Shown one piece after another: positions 9,439-19,208 of a DNA stretch of 64,000 nt (position 1 is the first letter of the stretch; every line of letters starts with the position of its first letter). Location of the stretch: positions 124,001 through 188,000 of the forward strand of contig VAXW01000004.1 in the NCBI GenBank assembly GCA_005884115.1, written 5' to 3'. A program made the position numbers and the translations under genes. This DNA comes from Actinomycetota bacterium (GTDB lineage Bacteria > Actinomycetota > Thermoleophilia > Solirubrobacterales > Solirubrobacteraceae). The notes beneath the pieces were generated by a model. That model worked only from the letters and a program-made list of their open reading frames with translations, made no database searches and was not told the origin of the DNA.

Positions 9439-10338
9439 ATGCCATCGGCGCTCGATTCCGCCAACCTTTCTCGTCAATACGTCAAGCTCTGCGACCTACC
9501 GGACTTCGATGACCCGCAATTTCGCGCACGCCTGCGTGAGATCGTCGCCGCAGGCTACGAGCCGCGTGAGGAGCTGCGCCGCAAGTTCTGGGAGTACGCG
9601 ATGCTCGGTCTCTATCTCGATGAGGTAGGCGCGCTGCGGGAGGATGCGGAGGCACTGGCCGTCGCCGCCGGCCACGAGGAGCCGCTGTTCTGGCTGGTCA
9701 ACCGAATCTCCCGCGTGGTCGCGATCGACCTCTATGGCGAGGGCAGCTTTGCTGAGCGGGAGGCCGACGCCTCAATGCTCACCGATCCAAAGGCATACGC
9801 CCCATACCCGTATCGCGAGGACCGCCTCTCGGTCAAGCGCATGAATGCGCTGGAGCTCGCCTTCCCCGACGAGAGCTTCGACATCGTGTTCTCGCTCTCT
9901 TCGATAGAGCATTTCGGCGGTCCGAAGGAGGTCGAGCGAGCCGCGCGGGAGATGAGCCGCGTGCTGCGTCCGGACGGGCACCTGATCATCGTGACCGAGT
10001 GCCTGCTCACGCATCACCCGCTCGACTGGGCGCCTCTGCAATACGTCATCAGGCTGGCCACCCTGGGGCGGCGCTGCCCCAAGGTCACCCCGCGCAAGCG
10101 GGTGACCGACACCTTCACGGCGGGCGAGATCGAGCGCTTCATCGTGCGACCGACCGGGCTGAAGCTGGTGCAGCCGCTCGATACGCGTGTCTCGACGGAG
10201 AGCTTCGTGAACCTGACGCGCTGGGTAGGCCCCGGCGAGCTGCACCCTACGACCGGTGACCGCTGGCCACACATCCTGCTGAAGGCGCACGGTGCGCCGT
10301 GGACTTCCGCGTTCCTGGCACTATCCAAGCCCGCCTGA
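9439..10338 (+). CDS. Class I SAM methyltransferase (type 11)
   Basis: A 299-residue protein. The region around residues 95-190 fits a Methyltransf_11 domain: VVAIDLYGEG supplies the acidic end of strand 2, IVFSLSSIEHFGG is the post-II motif, and EMSRVLRPDGHLIIVTE is the family's motif III. A ~90-residue N-terminal extension (YVKLCDLPDFDDPQFRARL...) is typical of methyltransferases encoded in polysaccharide clusters. It is likely to methylate a sugar or nucleotide-sugar intermediate. It converges with the methyltransferase at 10356 with only 17 bases between the stop codons. Confidence 0.85.
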   Translation: MPSALDSANLSRQYVKLCDLPDFDDPQFRARLREIVAAGYEPREELRRKFWEYAMLGLYLDEVGALREDAEALAVAAGHEEPLFWLVNRISRVVAIDLYGEGSFAEREADASMLTDPKAYAPYPYREDRLSVKRMNALELAFPDESFDIVFSLSSIEHFGGPKEVERAAREMSRVLRPDGHLIIVTECLLTHHPLDWAPLQYVIRLATLGRRCPKVTPRKRVTDTFTAGEIERFIVRPTGLKLVQPLDTRVSTESFVNLTRWVGPGELHPTTGDRWPHILLKAHGAPWTSAFLALSKPA

Positions 10339-10355
10339 TCCGCGACGGGTGAAGA

Positions 10356-11297
10356 TCAGCGATGAGCAGAAACCGCGGCGACGTGTAGGCAGTCGCCCTG
10401 CGAGATAAGGTCGCTCAAAGCGACCACGGGGTAGGTGAGATGCATCAGACGGAACAGAGCCGCGTCGGACAGCGACGAGCGACCGGACAGCGCATATTGC
10501 AATGAACCGACCAGACCGGCCATCGAGGAGCTGGTGCGCACGCTGACCGGCTCCAAGCCGGCACGCCGCAGCATCGCGATGAGCGAGCCGCGATCGAAAT
10601 GCTGTAAGTGGCGAGGCAGATCGAGGTGAAACCAACGGGAGCCGAACAGACGCCGTTGCCAGCAACCGAAATTTGGCACCGAGACGATCATCAGGCCGGC
10701 AGGCGAGAGCAGCTCGCGCGCCCGTCGCAGCGCCGCCTGGGGATCGGGGATGTGCTCAAGCGAGTGATTGAACGTGATCGCGTCGAAGGTCGCGCCGGGC
10801 CACGGCGCGTCTTCCAAGGTCCCGCAGTGAGTCTCGACACCCGCGGCGGTGGATTGCGCGCAAGCTTCGCTGCTCGGCTCGACGCCGGCGACGGTCCAGC
10901 CACGGCCTCCGAACCACGCAGCCAGCTCGCCGCGACCGCAGCCGACATCGAGTAGCCGTCCGCGTGGACGTCGGACGAGTGGCCCGAAGGCCGCCATCCG
11001 CACCGTGAAGGAGAAGCGCGCCCTGTCGATCGGCGCTCCGACCCGACCGCGCCAGCCGGTAGGCGCAGCGGGCTGGCGGTAGGCAGGGTACGACGACGGG
11101 TAGTAGGCGGCCATCTGCTCGTCGCTCAAACGTGGACGTGTGCTCGCGAGCCCGCACGCCGGACAGCGGACTACGTCGAACTCTCCTGGCACTCCGCAGA
11201 GGCGGTCGCAGCCCACGTAAATCACCTCGGTCGGTGGTGGATGTCCGGCCGCATGACAAGGTGCTGGGACGAGTGTGGATTGGATGCCGGCGACCAC
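10356..11297 (-). CDS. SAM methyltransferase with N-terminal Cys motif
   Basis: A 313-residue class I methyltransferase starting at a GTG two bases after the stop of the upstream GT4 gene, so the two are coupled. The N-terminus contains VRCPACGLASTRPRLS, half of the zinc-ribbon-like element found in the Methyltransf_23 group; the first Cys pair is degenerate (PCHAAGH). Motif I is LLDVGCGRGELA, followed by GVEPS, with ITFNHSLEHIPDP and LLSPAGLMIVSVPNFGCWQ further on. A C-terminal HLQHFDRGSL segment is characteristic of enzymes acting on surface saccharides. It is probably a sugar methyltransferase. Confidence 0.87.
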   Translation of the reverse strand: MVAGIQSTLVPAPCHAAGHPPPTEVIYVGCDRLCGVPGEFDVVRCPACGLASTRPRLSDEQMAAYYPSSYPAYRQPAAPTGWRGRVGAPIDRARFSFTVRMAAFGPLVRRPRGRLLDVGCGRGELAAWFGGRGWTVAGVEPSSEACAQSTAAGVETHCGTLEDAPWPGATFDAITFNHSLEHIPDPQAALRRARELLSPAGLMIVSVPNFGCWQRRLFGSRWFHLDLPRHLQHFDRGSLIAMLRRAGLEPVSVRTSSSMAGLVGSLQYALSGRSSLSDAALFRLMHLTYPVVALSDLISQGDCLHVAAVSAHR

Positions 11298-11299
11298 AA

Positions 11300-12415
11300 C
11301 TACACGCTATCGATCAGCAGACGCTCTACACCCTCGGCGGTTCGCCTCCAGCTCCATCGCGTCTCGGCCGCGGCACGTCCAGCGGCACCGAGCCGCTTCG
11401 CGAGCTGCGAGTCATCGATGACGCGGGCCAGCGCCGCGGCGAACATCGGCACCTCACGCGATGTACGTAGCCCGTCGACGTCGTCTCGGATGGTCTCGCG
11501 GTAGCCACCTTCATCAACGGCGACGACCGGTGTTGAGGTCGCCATTGCCTCGAGCGGAGAGAGGCCGAATGGCTCACCGTAGGCAGCACATGCCACGACA
11601 CCTGTCCGCTGGTAGCGCTCCACCACCGCCTCGAATGGAATCGCGCGCAGGATTTCGAGTCTAAGGCCGAGTGCTCGCGCGTGCGCTTGCAGCCGCGGCC
11701 CGTCCTCGCCGCGGTCGCCTATGACAGTCACGCTTGGCCGCGGGTCGCTGAGTGTGGCGACGGCATCGATCACGAACTCGTGACCCTTGACTGGGTCGAG
11801 CGCGCCAACGGAGAGAACCTCTCTCCGGCGAAGAACGTCTGCGGGACGCAGCCTGTCGACGTCGACGCCCAGGTGGACGACGCGAGCCTCGACGCCGTAG
11901 ATGTCAAGCAGCCTTGCGGCAGTGTAGTGAGAGTGCGTCATCACCTTCGCTGCGGCGTGGATGTTGCGGCGATCCTGGCGCTGACGGGAGCGCGTGTAAG
12001 GGCTGGCACGCGCTCGCCGCGTGAGCGGCGCGTCATAAGCCGCACGCAGGGGCTCGGGTGCGTAATAGACGCTCCTGGTGCGTAGATACGGCAGGATCTC
12101 GGGCGCCTGCACGAGCAGGCTAGGGAGCACGAGCACCGCATCGGGTCGCCCCGCGTCGATCGCCCGTGCTAGTCGCCTTCCGCTCAACGGCAGCGTCAGC
12201 ATGCGCCGGTATTGCCCGATCAAGCCACGCCCGCCCGGCAGCGGACGAACCGTGCGGCTGGCGAACAGCGCATCGAGGCCGATCAGGTCCTCTGCTTCCG
12301 ACGTCGCCGGGGTGTAAAGGTTCCACTCGTGGCGCGGCAGGCGCTTGACGACCTCGGCGAGCACCGTCGGGGCGCCTCCCGCACGCGGTAAGTCGTGGTA
12401 TACGGCGAACTTCAC
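11300..12415 (-). CDS. GT4 glycosyltransferase
   Basis: A 371-residue GT-B transferase from a GTG at 12415. The N-terminus MKFAVYHDLPRAGGAPTVLAEVV has the family 4 glycine-rich loop. The donor domain shows LSVGALDPVKGHEFVIDAV and ACAAYGEPFGLSPLEAMATSTPVVAVDEGGY, with the catalytic/phosphate-binding E-x7-E pair. It heads a two-gene unit with the Cys-motif methyltransferase. Its start faces the flippase gene across a 162-bp divergent spacer. Confidence 0.88.
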   Translation of the reverse strand: MKFAVYHDLPRAGGAPTVLAEVVKRLPRHEWNLYTPATSEAEDLIGLDALFASRTVRPLPGGRGLIGQYRRMLTLPLSGRRLARAIDAGRPDAVLVLPSLLVQAPEILPYLRTRSVYYAPEPLRAAYDAPLTRRARASPYTRSRQRQDRRNIHAAAKVMTHSHYTAARLLDIYGVEARVVHLGVDVDRLRPADVLRRREVLSVGALDPVKGHEFVIDAVATLSDPRPSVTVIGDRGEDGPRLQAHARALGLRLEILRAIPFEAVVERYQRTGVVACAAYGEPFGLSPLEAMATSTPVVAVDEGGYRETIRDDVDGLRTSREVPMFAAALARVIDDSQLAKRLGAAGRAAAETRWSWRRTAEGVERLLIDSV

Positions 12416-12577
12416 GGCCGGGGCGTGACGGTGAGTGACCTCACCGGCCCAAACCTAACAGTGGTCCCAATGAGCGTTGATCGTTGCGTAGCCCGCCACG
12501 CGCACAGTTTCTAACAGGGCCGGGGCTACACTGCGGCCGGTGGCGGTCTCCGTCATCGAGATCAAGATGCGACAAGC

Positions 12578-14080
12578 GTGATCGAGCTCAACGCCGCTGA
12601 GGCGGCCGAGGCGCTCGAGCAGCCGGCGCCGATCGACATCCTCGACAGCTCCGAGGCGGGGGGGCTGATCGTCCGCGGCGGCACCCTGCGCCTGTTTGGA
12701 TATGTCGGCGGCCTCGGGCTGTCCGTGGCCGGGATCTCGCTGCTCACGCGGCATCTCGGTGTCGCTGAATACGGGCAGTACACGACCGTCCTGTCGCTCG
12801 TGAGCGTCGTCGGAGCCGTGACGGATGCCGGCATGGGTGGACTTGGAACACGCGAGTTCGCCGTCACGGCGGGAGCCAAACGCGATCAACTGATGCGCGA
12901 CTTGCTCGGCCTGCGCCTGGCCCTGACGGCGGGAGGATCGTTGTTTGCGCTCGCGTTCGCGTTGGCCGCCGACTATCGCCCCGCTTTGTTGATCGGCACG
13001 GCCCTCGCCTGTTTCGGGCTTCTGGCTACGGTGACCCAGACGATGTTCGCGGTGCCGCTGGCCGCAACATTGCAGCTCGGCTGGATGACCGCGCTCGACT
13101 TTGCGCGGCAGGCGCTCACGGTGATGTTCATCGTCGCGCTCGTCCTAGCCGGTGCAGGTGTCCTGCCGCTGCTTGCGATCGCGCTGCCGGTCAACGTCCT
13201 GCTGACGCTGGTGACGATCCAACGAGTCCGCGGTCAGATGCCGTTGCGTCCATCGCTGCACCCACGTGGCTGGCTCGGGTTGCTGCGCTCGACGGTGGCG
13301 TTTGCGATGGCGATGGCGGTGGGGACCGTGTACGTGTACACGGCGCAGGTACTCACCTCGATAGTCGCGAGCAAATACCAAAACGGCCTGTTCGCGGTGT
13401 CCTTCAGGGTTTTCATCGTCCTAGTCTTCATCCCCGGGCTGCTTGTCGGCGCGGCCTTTCCGCTGTTGGCGAGGGCGGCGCGAGACGACCGCGAGCGCTT
13501 GCAATACGCTCTCGAGCGACTTTTCGACACCTCGATCATCCTCGGCGCGGGCGCCGCGCTCGGACTCGTCCTCGGCGCGGGCGCGATCATCAGCGTCGTG
13601 GGAGGCTCGAACTACGCCGCGGCGGCCTCAGCTCTGCGCATTCAGGGCATTGCGCTGGCGGTCTCCTTCACGCTCGCAACGTGGGGCTTCGCGCTGCTGT
13701 CCCTGCGCGAGCACCGAGGGCTGATCGTGACAAACGCCCTGGCCCTGGCCGCGAGCTGCGGACTGACGCTCGGGCTCGCATCGACGTATGGGGCACGCGG
13801 CGCGGCGACGGCGACGCTCGCCGGCGAGCTGACGCTGGCCTGTGGATATCTGTTCTTCCTCGTTCGTCGCGCACCGGAATTACGGCCGAAAGTTCGCATC
13901 GTCGGCAAGGTCGTGCTGGCCGCCGCGCCGGCCGCGCTGATTGGCTGGCTAGGAGGCCTCCCTTCGGCCCTGGCGGCTTTCGTTGGGCTGGCGCTGTACT
14001 CGGTCGCGCTGCTCGCCCTGCGCGCCGTGCCGGCTGAGATCTGGCTCCTATTCCGACGCCGCGGAGCTGGCGCGGGCTGA
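12578..14080 (+). CDS. Wzx-type oligosaccharide flippase
   Basis: A 500-residue polytopic membrane protein of the MOP/PST superfamily that would move lipid-linked oligosaccharide to the outer face of the membrane. The family hallmark near the N-terminus reads LLTRHLGVAEYGQYTTVLSL, following a ~25-residue cytoplasmic leader. The rest is almost entirely hydrophobic helices (12-14 expected), with charged loops such as RDDRERLQYALERLFDT. It starts at a GTG; an ATG 12 bases upstream runs immediately into a stop. It is the only transporter in the 0-17 kb glycan locus, so it is the probable exit point for the glycan built by the neighbouring transferases. Confidence 0.88.
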   Translation: MIELNAAEAAEALEQPAPIDILDSSEAGGLIVRGGTLRLFGYVGGLGLSVAGISLLTRHLGVAEYGQYTTVLSLVSVVGAVTDAGMGGLGTREFAVTAGAKRDQLMRDLLGLRLALTAGGSLFALAFALAADYRPALLIGTALACFGLLATVTQTMFAVPLAATLQLGWMTALDFARQALTVMFIVALVLAGAGVLPLLAIALPVNVLLTLVTIQRVRGQMPLRPSLHPRGWLGLLRSTVAFAMAMAVGTVYVYTAQVLTSIVASKYQNGLFAVSFRVFIVLVFIPGLLVGAAFPLLARAARDDRERLQYALERLFDTSIILGAGAALGLVLGAGAIISVVGGSNYAAAASALRIQGIALAVSFTLATWGFALLSLREHRGLIVTNALALAASCGLTLGLASTYGARGAATATLAGELTLACGYLFFLVRRAPELRPKVRIVGKVVLAAAPAALIGWLGGLPSALAAFVGLALYSVALLALRAVPAEIWLLFRRRGAGAG

Positions 14081-14091
14081 GGCGGGCGCTT

Positions 14092-15030
14092 TCATGATCT
14101 GCGCCGCTCACGACGACGCGCGCCAAGCAGGCGAAGGAGCACGCGGAACGCCGACCTGAGCTCGTCCTCGGGACCGGAGCTCAGGCCAACAGCACTGGCG
14201 AGCCTCAGCCACACCCACGAGACGGCGGCCGCCAAGGTGATCACCCGCTCAGCGGCGCGGCCGTGACCGAAGAAAAGGGCAGCGCTGTCGAGATAGTGCG
14301 GGGACGCGAGTGTCGGGGAACTCGAGCTCCCGCCGCCCAGATGGATGAAGCGGGCGCTCGCAACGCCGTCCCGGCGCCAGCCAGCGCAGGCCATGCGACG
14401 CTGCCACTCGGTCTCCTCGAGGTAGAGGAAGAATCGCTCATCCAGCGGGCCTGTCGCGCGGGCCGCGTCGGCACGAACAAGCAGCGCCGCGCCCATGGCG
14501 TGCGCGATCGGCAGCCAGCCGCCGGGGGCGCGGGCGGGATCCGTGAGCCTCGTGCGCAGCGCGACTGCGACCAAGGCAAGGGGAAAGCAGAACTCGACGA
14601 AGAGCGTCGTCAGCGAAGGGAAGCGCCCGTAGAGATTCGCTTGGACCGATCCGTCCTCGTTCTCCAGCACCGGGGCCGCCAGCCCGGCTCTCGGGTGGGC
14701 ATCGAGGTGGCGGGCCAGTTGCGCGAGGGCATCCTCGCGAGCGAACGCGTCGGGGTTCAGCAGCAGGAGATGGCGGCCCCTCGCCTGAGCGATGCCTGTG
14801 TTGTTGCCCGCCGCGAAGCCGCGGTTCTCGGGCAGCGCTATTACCGACGCCTGCGGAAGCCTGCACCGCAGCATCTCGACATCCGCCGTGCCTGACCCGT
14901 TGTCCACGACGATCTCCTCGAGTAGCAGTGCGCCGGCAGAGCTGCGGGCCGCCTCTAGTGCCCGCATCGTGAGATCGGCGCTTCGGTAGTTGACGACGAT
15001 CACCGAGATGTCGGGTTGATCGGCGCCCAC
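14092..15030 (-). CDS. GT2 glycosyltransferase (rhamnosyltransferase-like)
   Basis: A 312-residue inverting GT-A transferase, from a GTG at 15030. Motifs are DISVIVVNYRSADLTMRAL, EIVVDNGSGTADV, ALPENRGFAAGNNTGI and LLLLNPDAF, the last holding the metal site. This combination is typical of WbbL-like rhamnosyltransferases, though the sugar is not certain. DERFFLYLEETEWQRRM is the matching acceptor-side motif (E-D/E box). A hydrophobic stretch in the middle (FVEFCFPLALVAVAL) suggests membrane association. It converges on the flippase, with stops 11 bases apart. Confidence 0.87.
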   Translation of the reverse strand: MGADQPDISVIVVNYRSADLTMRALEAARSSAGALLLEEIVVDNGSGTADVEMLRCRLPQASVIALPENRGFAAGNNTGIAQARGRHLLLLNPDAFAREDALAQLARHLDAHPRAGLAAPVLENEDGSVQANLYGRFPSLTTLFVEFCFPLALVAVALRTRLTDPARAPGGWLPIAHAMGAALLVRADAARATGPLDERFFLYLEETEWQRRMACAGWRRDGVASARFIHLGGGSSSSPTLASPHYLDSAALFFGHGRAAERVITLAAAVSWVWLRLASAVGLSSGPEDELRSAFRVLLRLLGARRRERRRS

Positions 15031-15095
15031 CGGGCCTTACATCCTAGATCGGCCTCATCGCTCTCGTCGGATGAACTGTTTAGAGCCAGGCGTTC

Positions 15096-15161
15096 GACGG
15101 GCGGCCGGACCCGCGCCCGGACGTGCGCGAGATGAACCCGGCCTGGGCGACCTCGCGCGCG
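15096..15161 (+). pseudogene. Remnant of a phosphoesterase gene C-terminal segment
   Basis: These 66 bp match 18675-18741, inside the phosphoesterase gene, at about 63 of 67 aligned positions, with three substitutions and a one-base deletion. The frame matching [12 protein letters not shown] is open, then shifts at the deletion. Flanking sequence on both sides is unrelated, so this is a small decayed or transplanted fragment lying between a glycosyltransferase start and the aminotransferase start, not a working gene. Confidence 0.6.
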
Positions 15162-15202
15162 CCGCGTGCCAGCGCGCCTGCCGACGTTAGGATGGGCTGC
15201 CC

Positions 15203-16345
15203 ATGGCGGTGGCCCTGTTCGACACGACGACGCCGCTTGCGCCGCTGCGCCAGCAGATCATCGAGCGCCTGACGGCCGTGGTGAACGGCGGCCGCTACGT
15301 TCTCGGGCCCGAGGTGCAGGGCTTCGAGCGCGAGTTCGCCCAGTACCTAGGCGTCGTACATGTGGTGGGGGTGGCCAACGGCACCGACGCCCTGACGATC
15401 GCGCTCCGCGCCGCCGGCGTAGGGCCTGGGGACGAGGTCGTGGTGCCGTCGTTCACGTTCTACGCGAGCGCCGAGGCGATCATCCCAACGGGCGCCACGC
15501 CCGTCTTTTGCGACGTCGACGAGGAAACCGCCAACGTCACGGCGGAGACCGTGAGCGCAGCGCTGACGCCGCGCACCAAGGCCGTCGTCGCCGTGGACCT
15601 GTTCGGGAACCCCGCGCCCATCGCGGAGATCCGCGAACGGACCGGTCTGCCCGTGATCGAGGACGCCGCGCAAGCCGCCGGCGCGAGAGTGGCCGGCCGC
15701 CACGCCGGCTCGCTCGGCACGGTGGCGACGTTCTCCTTCTTCCCCTCCAAGAACCTGCCGTGCTTCGGCGACGGCGGCGCGATCGCCACCGACGACTCAC
15801 AGATCGCCGACCGGGCGCGGGTCCTGCGCTCCCATGGGTCGCGCGACAAGACCATCTTCGAGCACGTGGGCTACAACTCGCGCCTCGATGAGCTGCAGGC
15901 GGCGGTGCTGCGCGTGCTGCTCCCCTATCTCGACGAGTGGGCGGCCGGCCGGCGTGCGGCGGCGGCGAACTATGAGGCCGCTGGGCTTGGCGAGCACGTG
16001 ACGCTCCCGGCTAGCGGCCCAGGCAACGAGCCCGCCTGGCACCTCTATGTCGTGCGCCACCCCGACGCGGAGCACCTCTGCTCCGCGCTGGAGCGTGCTG
16101 GGGTGGAGGCACGTGGCTACTACCGCACCCCGGTTCACCGTCAGCCGGCCATGGCACGCTGGGGAGCGGGGGTCGAGCTGCCCGCGACCGAGCAACTCGC
16201 GCGCACTAACCTCGCGATTCCGATGAGCCCGGTCCTCACCTCGGAGCAGGCGCGGGAGGTCATCTCCGCGATCGCAGGGGCGCTCGCTTCGATGCACGCC
16301 ACCCCTGCAGGGAGCGCGTCCGCCTCGCCGCCAAGCGGCGGATGA
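15203..16345 (+). CDS. DegT/DnrJ/EryC1/StrS family sugar aminotransferase
   Basis: A 380-residue PLP enzyme that would aminate a keto group on a nucleotide sugar. Features seen: GTDALTIALRAAGVGPGDEV near residues 60-79, PSFTFYASAEAI, the cofactor-contacting Asp154 (VIEDAAQAAGA) and the Schiff-base Lys183 in FSFFPSKNLPCFGDGG. GYNSRLDELQAAVL is the typical dimer/substrate motif. The stop overlaps the start of the dehydrogenase by four bases (ATGA), so the two are one operon. Together they imply an amino-sugar precursor. Related enzymes make 3-amino-3,6-dideoxyhexoses or 4-amino sugars; sequence alone does not decide. Confidence 0.9.
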   Translation: MAVALFDTTTPLAPLRQQIIERLTAVVNGGRYVLGPEVQGFEREFAQYLGVVHVVGVANGTDALTIALRAAGVGPGDEVVVPSFTFYASAEAIIPTGATPVFCDVDEETANVTAETVSAALTPRTKAVVAVDLFGNPAPIAEIRERTGLPVIEDAAQAAGARVAGRHAGSLGTVATFSFFPSKNLPCFGDGGAIATDDSQIADRARVLRSHGSRDKTIFEHVGYNSRLDELQAAVLRVLLPYLDEWAAGRRAAAANYEAAGLGEHVTLPASGPGNEPAWHLYVVRHPDAEHLCSALERAGVEARGYYRTPVHRQPAMARWGAGVELPATEQLARTNLAIPMSPVLTSEQAREVISAIAGALASMHATPAGSASASPPSGG

Positions 16346-17337
16346 GCGATCAACTGCGCATCGGCGTGGTGGGCCTCGGCTACTGGGGCCCGAACCTCGC
16401 CCGCAACTTCCATGCGCTCGCGGGCAGCGAGCTGGTTTGGTGCTGTGACGCCTCGCCCGCCGCCCGCGAGCGTACGGCGGCGATCGTGCCCGGGGCGCGG
16501 ATGACAGATCGGATCGAGGACCTGCTGCAGGACGAAGATCTCGACGCGATCGCGCTCGCCACGCCCGTCCCCAGTCACTGCGAGCTCGCTCTGCGCGTGC
16601 TAGAGGCGGGCAAGCACTGCTTCGTCGAGAAGCCGCTGGCCCAATCGGTCGCCGACGCCGAACGTGCAGTGGCGGCTGCCGATCGCTGCGAACGCACGCT
16701 GATGGTCGGTCACCTGCTCGAGTACCACCCCGGCGTGCGCAAGCTCAAGGAGCTCGCCGACAGCGGAGAGCTCGGGGAGGTTCACTACATCTACGGCAAT
16801 CGACTGAACTTGGGCAAGGCGCGGGCTGACGAGAACGCCCTCTGGAGCCTCGGGGCCCACGACATCTCCGTGCTTCTGCACCTGATAGACGAGGAGCCGC
16901 ACGAAGTGAGCGCCCGTGGGGAGTGCTACCTGCGCCCGGGAGTCGAGGACGTCGTCTTCTGCTTCCTTCGCTTCCCCTCCGGGATCTCGGCGCACTTGCA
17001 CCTCTCCTGGCTTGATCCCCACAAGGAGCGGCGCTTCACGGTCGTCGGCTCACAGCGCATGGTCACCTTCGACGACATGGCCGCCGAGGGAAAGCTCACT
17101 CTTTATGACAAGGGGTTCGACGAGGACGTGCGCTCCTATGGCGAGTACATAACGCGCAGCGGCGACATCTTCTCCCCGCGCATCGCGAACAGCGAGCCGC
17201 TGCGCCTCGAGTGCGAGCATTTCATCGCTTCGGTCCGAGACGGCACGCCACCCCTGTCCGACGGCCGCAGTGGACTGCGCGTAGTGCGCGTGCTCGAGGC
17301 CCTGCAGCGCGACCTCGAGCGAAGCCGGCGAGCCTGA
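16342..17337 (+). CDS. Gfo/Idh/MocA family NAD(P)-dependent sugar dehydrogenase
   Basis: A 331-residue oxidoreductase. The Rossmann motif is [18 protein letters not shown] at the N-terminus, the catalytic-lysine motif is VEKPLA (Glu96-Lys97-Pro98), and [12 protein letters not shown] supplies the substrate-binding His/Asp region. The closest functional picture is the WlbA group, which oxidises C3 of UDP-GlcNAcA ahead of a DegT-type aminotransferase. Here the partner aminotransferase overlaps it directly upstream, so the pair may install an amino group on a sugar. That pairing is well established in other loci; the substrate here is inferred. Confidence 0.88.
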   Translation: MSDQLRIGVVGLGYWGPNLARNFHALAGSELVWCCDASPAARERTAAIVPGARMTDRIEDLLQDEDLDAIALATPVPSHCELALRVLEAGKHCFVEKPLAQSVADAERAVAAADRCERTLMVGHLLEYHPGVRKLKELADSGELGEVHYIYGNRLNLGKARADENALWSLGAHDISVLLHLIDEEPHEVSARGECYLRPGVEDVVFCFLRFPSGISAHLHLSWLDPHKERRFTVVGSQRMVTFDDMAAEGKLTLYDKGFDEDVRSYGEYITRSGDIFSPRIANSEPLRLECEHFIASVRDGTPPLSDGRSGLRVVRVLEALQRDLERSRRA

Positions 17338-17402
17338 GCGGGCGGCTCAGTGCGCGCGCCGCGTGCCCGCAACTTCGCACGCGCCCGGTGTTCTGCTGTG
17401 TG

Positions 17403-19163
17403 ATGCGCCTGCGCGCTTGCGGACCTCTCGCGGCAGCTGGAGTTCTGGCGCTCCCGGCCTGGCTCGCCGGCGGCGCCTCTGCCGCGACTCCAAGCGTGCG
17501 GGCCGCCCAGCAGGCCGGCATCCACAAGATCCGCCACGTGGTCGTGATCATGCAGGAGAACCGCTCGTTCGACAGCTACTTCGGGACGTTCCCGGGCGCT
17601 GACGGGATCCCCTTCTCCGCGGGGCATCCTGCGGTCTGCGTCCCCGACCCTCAGCTGAATCGCTGCGTCGCGCCCTACCACGACGCCAAAGACATGAATC
17701 ACGGCGGGCCGCACGGCGAAGCCGCCGCCATCACGGATCTCGCGGGCGGTGCGATGAACGGGTTCATCGCCGCGGCGCAGCAGAGCCCGCAGCACTGCAA
17801 CAACGTCAACGACCCGGTGTGCGCGATCCCAGGGGAAACCGACGTCGTGGGCTACCACGATGGCGGCGAGATCCCCAACTACTGGGCCTACGCCAAGAAC
17901 TTCGTGCTGCAGGACCACATGTTCGAGCCGAACCTGTCCTGGAGCCTGCCCGAGCACCTCTACGCGGTGTCTGCATGGTCGGCCCGCTGTGCGATCCCGG
18001 GGAACGCGACGAGCTGCACGAGCGCGCTGCAGAGCCCGGCCACGCCGCCGGACTTCAACAAGCAAGGAGCGATCCCCGACTACGCCTGGACGGACCTCAC
18101 ATACCTGCTGCACCGCCACGGCGTGAGCTGGGGCTACTACGTGTTCACAGGCGGCGAGCCGGACTGCGAGGACGACGAAAACCTCGCGTGCGGCACGGTG
18201 GGCCAGAACGCGAAGACTCCCGGGATCTGGAACCCGCTGCCGTACTTCGACACGGTTCGCGAAGACGGGCAGCTCGGGGCGATCCAGTCGCTCGGCCGCT
18301 TCTATGCGGCCGCGCGCGCGGGCACCCTCCCGTCCGTCTCCTGGGTCGTTCCCAACCAGCGCGTCTCAGAGCACCCGACGGCGAGGGTCAGCGCCGGCCA
18401 GGCATACGTCACGACGCTGATTAACGCCGTCATGAGGAGCCCAGACTGGCCGAGCACCGCGATCTTCCTCTCCTGGGATGACTGGGGCGGCTTCTACGAC
18501 CACGTCGTGCCGCCCCGCGTCGATCTCAACGGCTACGGGTTCCGCGTACCCGGGCTCGTGATCAGTCCCTACGCGCGCGCCGGGTTCATCGACCGTCAGG
18601 GCCTCAGCCACGACGCGTACCTGAAGTTCATCGAGGACGACTTCCTCTCCGGCGAACGCATCGACCCGGCGACCGACGGGCGGCCTGACCCGCGCCCGGA
18701 CGTGCGCGAGACGAACCCGGCCCTCGGCGACCTCGCGCGCGACTTCGACTTCAGTCAGCCGCCCGCGCCGCCGTTCATCCTGCCCGCGCACCCTCTCCCC
18801 TGGACGATACCGACCGCCTTCCGCCTGACGTTGAACGCACTGCCGCTGCGCCAGAGGCCACGCTTTCACCGCGGCGCGCTCGTCGGCGGGGCCACGTGCA
18901 GCGCGCGCTGCAAGCTCGCGGTCAGCGGTTACCTCACCCTGCATCGCGCGCGCGGGCTCCGCGTGCACGTGATCGGCGTCCGCCTGACCTTCGCCCGTAC
19001 CCGCCGCTTCGCGCTGAAGCTCGGGGGGGCGGACCGTGTCCGCCTGCGACGCGCGCTTACCCGCCACCGGGCCGTGCGGGCGATCTTGACGTTCACGGCC
19101 ACGCGGAGCGGCGCGCCGAGCGAGAGCACACACGCCACCGTCGAAGTCCGCCTGCTCGCCTAG
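17403..19163 (+). CDS. Secreted phosphoesterase (phospholipase C / acid phosphatase superfamily)
   Basis: A 586-residue exported enzyme of the PF04185 family, which hydrolyses phosphate esters or phospholipids. The ATG at 17403 begins a signal peptide ([20 protein letters not shown] followed by an AGGASA-type cleavage region). The catalytic/metal motif is [19 protein letters not shown]. Further family motifs are [23 protein letters not shown] and [13 protein letters not shown]-terminal ~100-residue basic beta-rich tail is unusual for the family and may bind cell wall. The 65-bp gap after the dehydrogenase gene holds no clear terminator, so read-through from the glycan operon is possible. Confidence 0.87.
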   Translation: MRLRACGPLAAAGVLALPAWLAGGASAATPSVRAAQQAGIHKIRHVVVIMQENRSFDSYFGTFPGADGIPFSAGHPAVCVPDPQLNRCVAPYHDAKDMNHGGPHGEAAAITDLAGGAMNGFIAAAQQSPQHCNNVNDPVCAIPGETDVVGYHDGGEIPNYWAYAKNFVLQDHMFEPNLSWSLPEHLYAVSAWSARCAIPGNATSCTSALQSPATPPDFNKQGAIPDYAWTDLTYLLHRHGVSWGYYVFTGGEPDCEDDENLACGTVGQNAKTPGIWNPLPYFDTVREDGQLGAIQSLGRFYAAARAGTLPSVSWVVPNQRVSEHPTARVSAGQAYVTTLINAVMRSPDWPSTAIFLSWDDWGGFYDHVVPPRVDLNGYGFRVPGLVISPYARAGFIDRQGLSHDAYLKFIEDDFLSGERIDPATDGRPDPRPDVRETNPALGDLARDFDFSQPPAPPFILPAHPLPWTIPTAFRLTLNALPLRQRPRFHRGALVGGATCSARCKLAVSGYLTLHRARGLRVHVIGVRLTFARTRRFALKLGGADRVRLRRALTRHRAVRAILTFTATRSGAPSESTHATVEVRLLA

Positions 19164-19208
19164 TCTGGCCACCTCGCGGACCCGCCGCATGCCGCGGGCC
19201 GCCTGGAT

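Noticed and set aside
17211..17402. Upstream extension of the phosphoesterase frame
   Set aside because: It overlaps the dehydrogenase gene, and a clear signal peptide begins at the ATG at 17403.
19181..19198. Terminator hairpin between the phosphoesterase and the secreted-protein gene
   Set aside because: Only a five-base stem (CCCGC/GCGGG) before a mismatch; too weak to list among GC-rich sequence.
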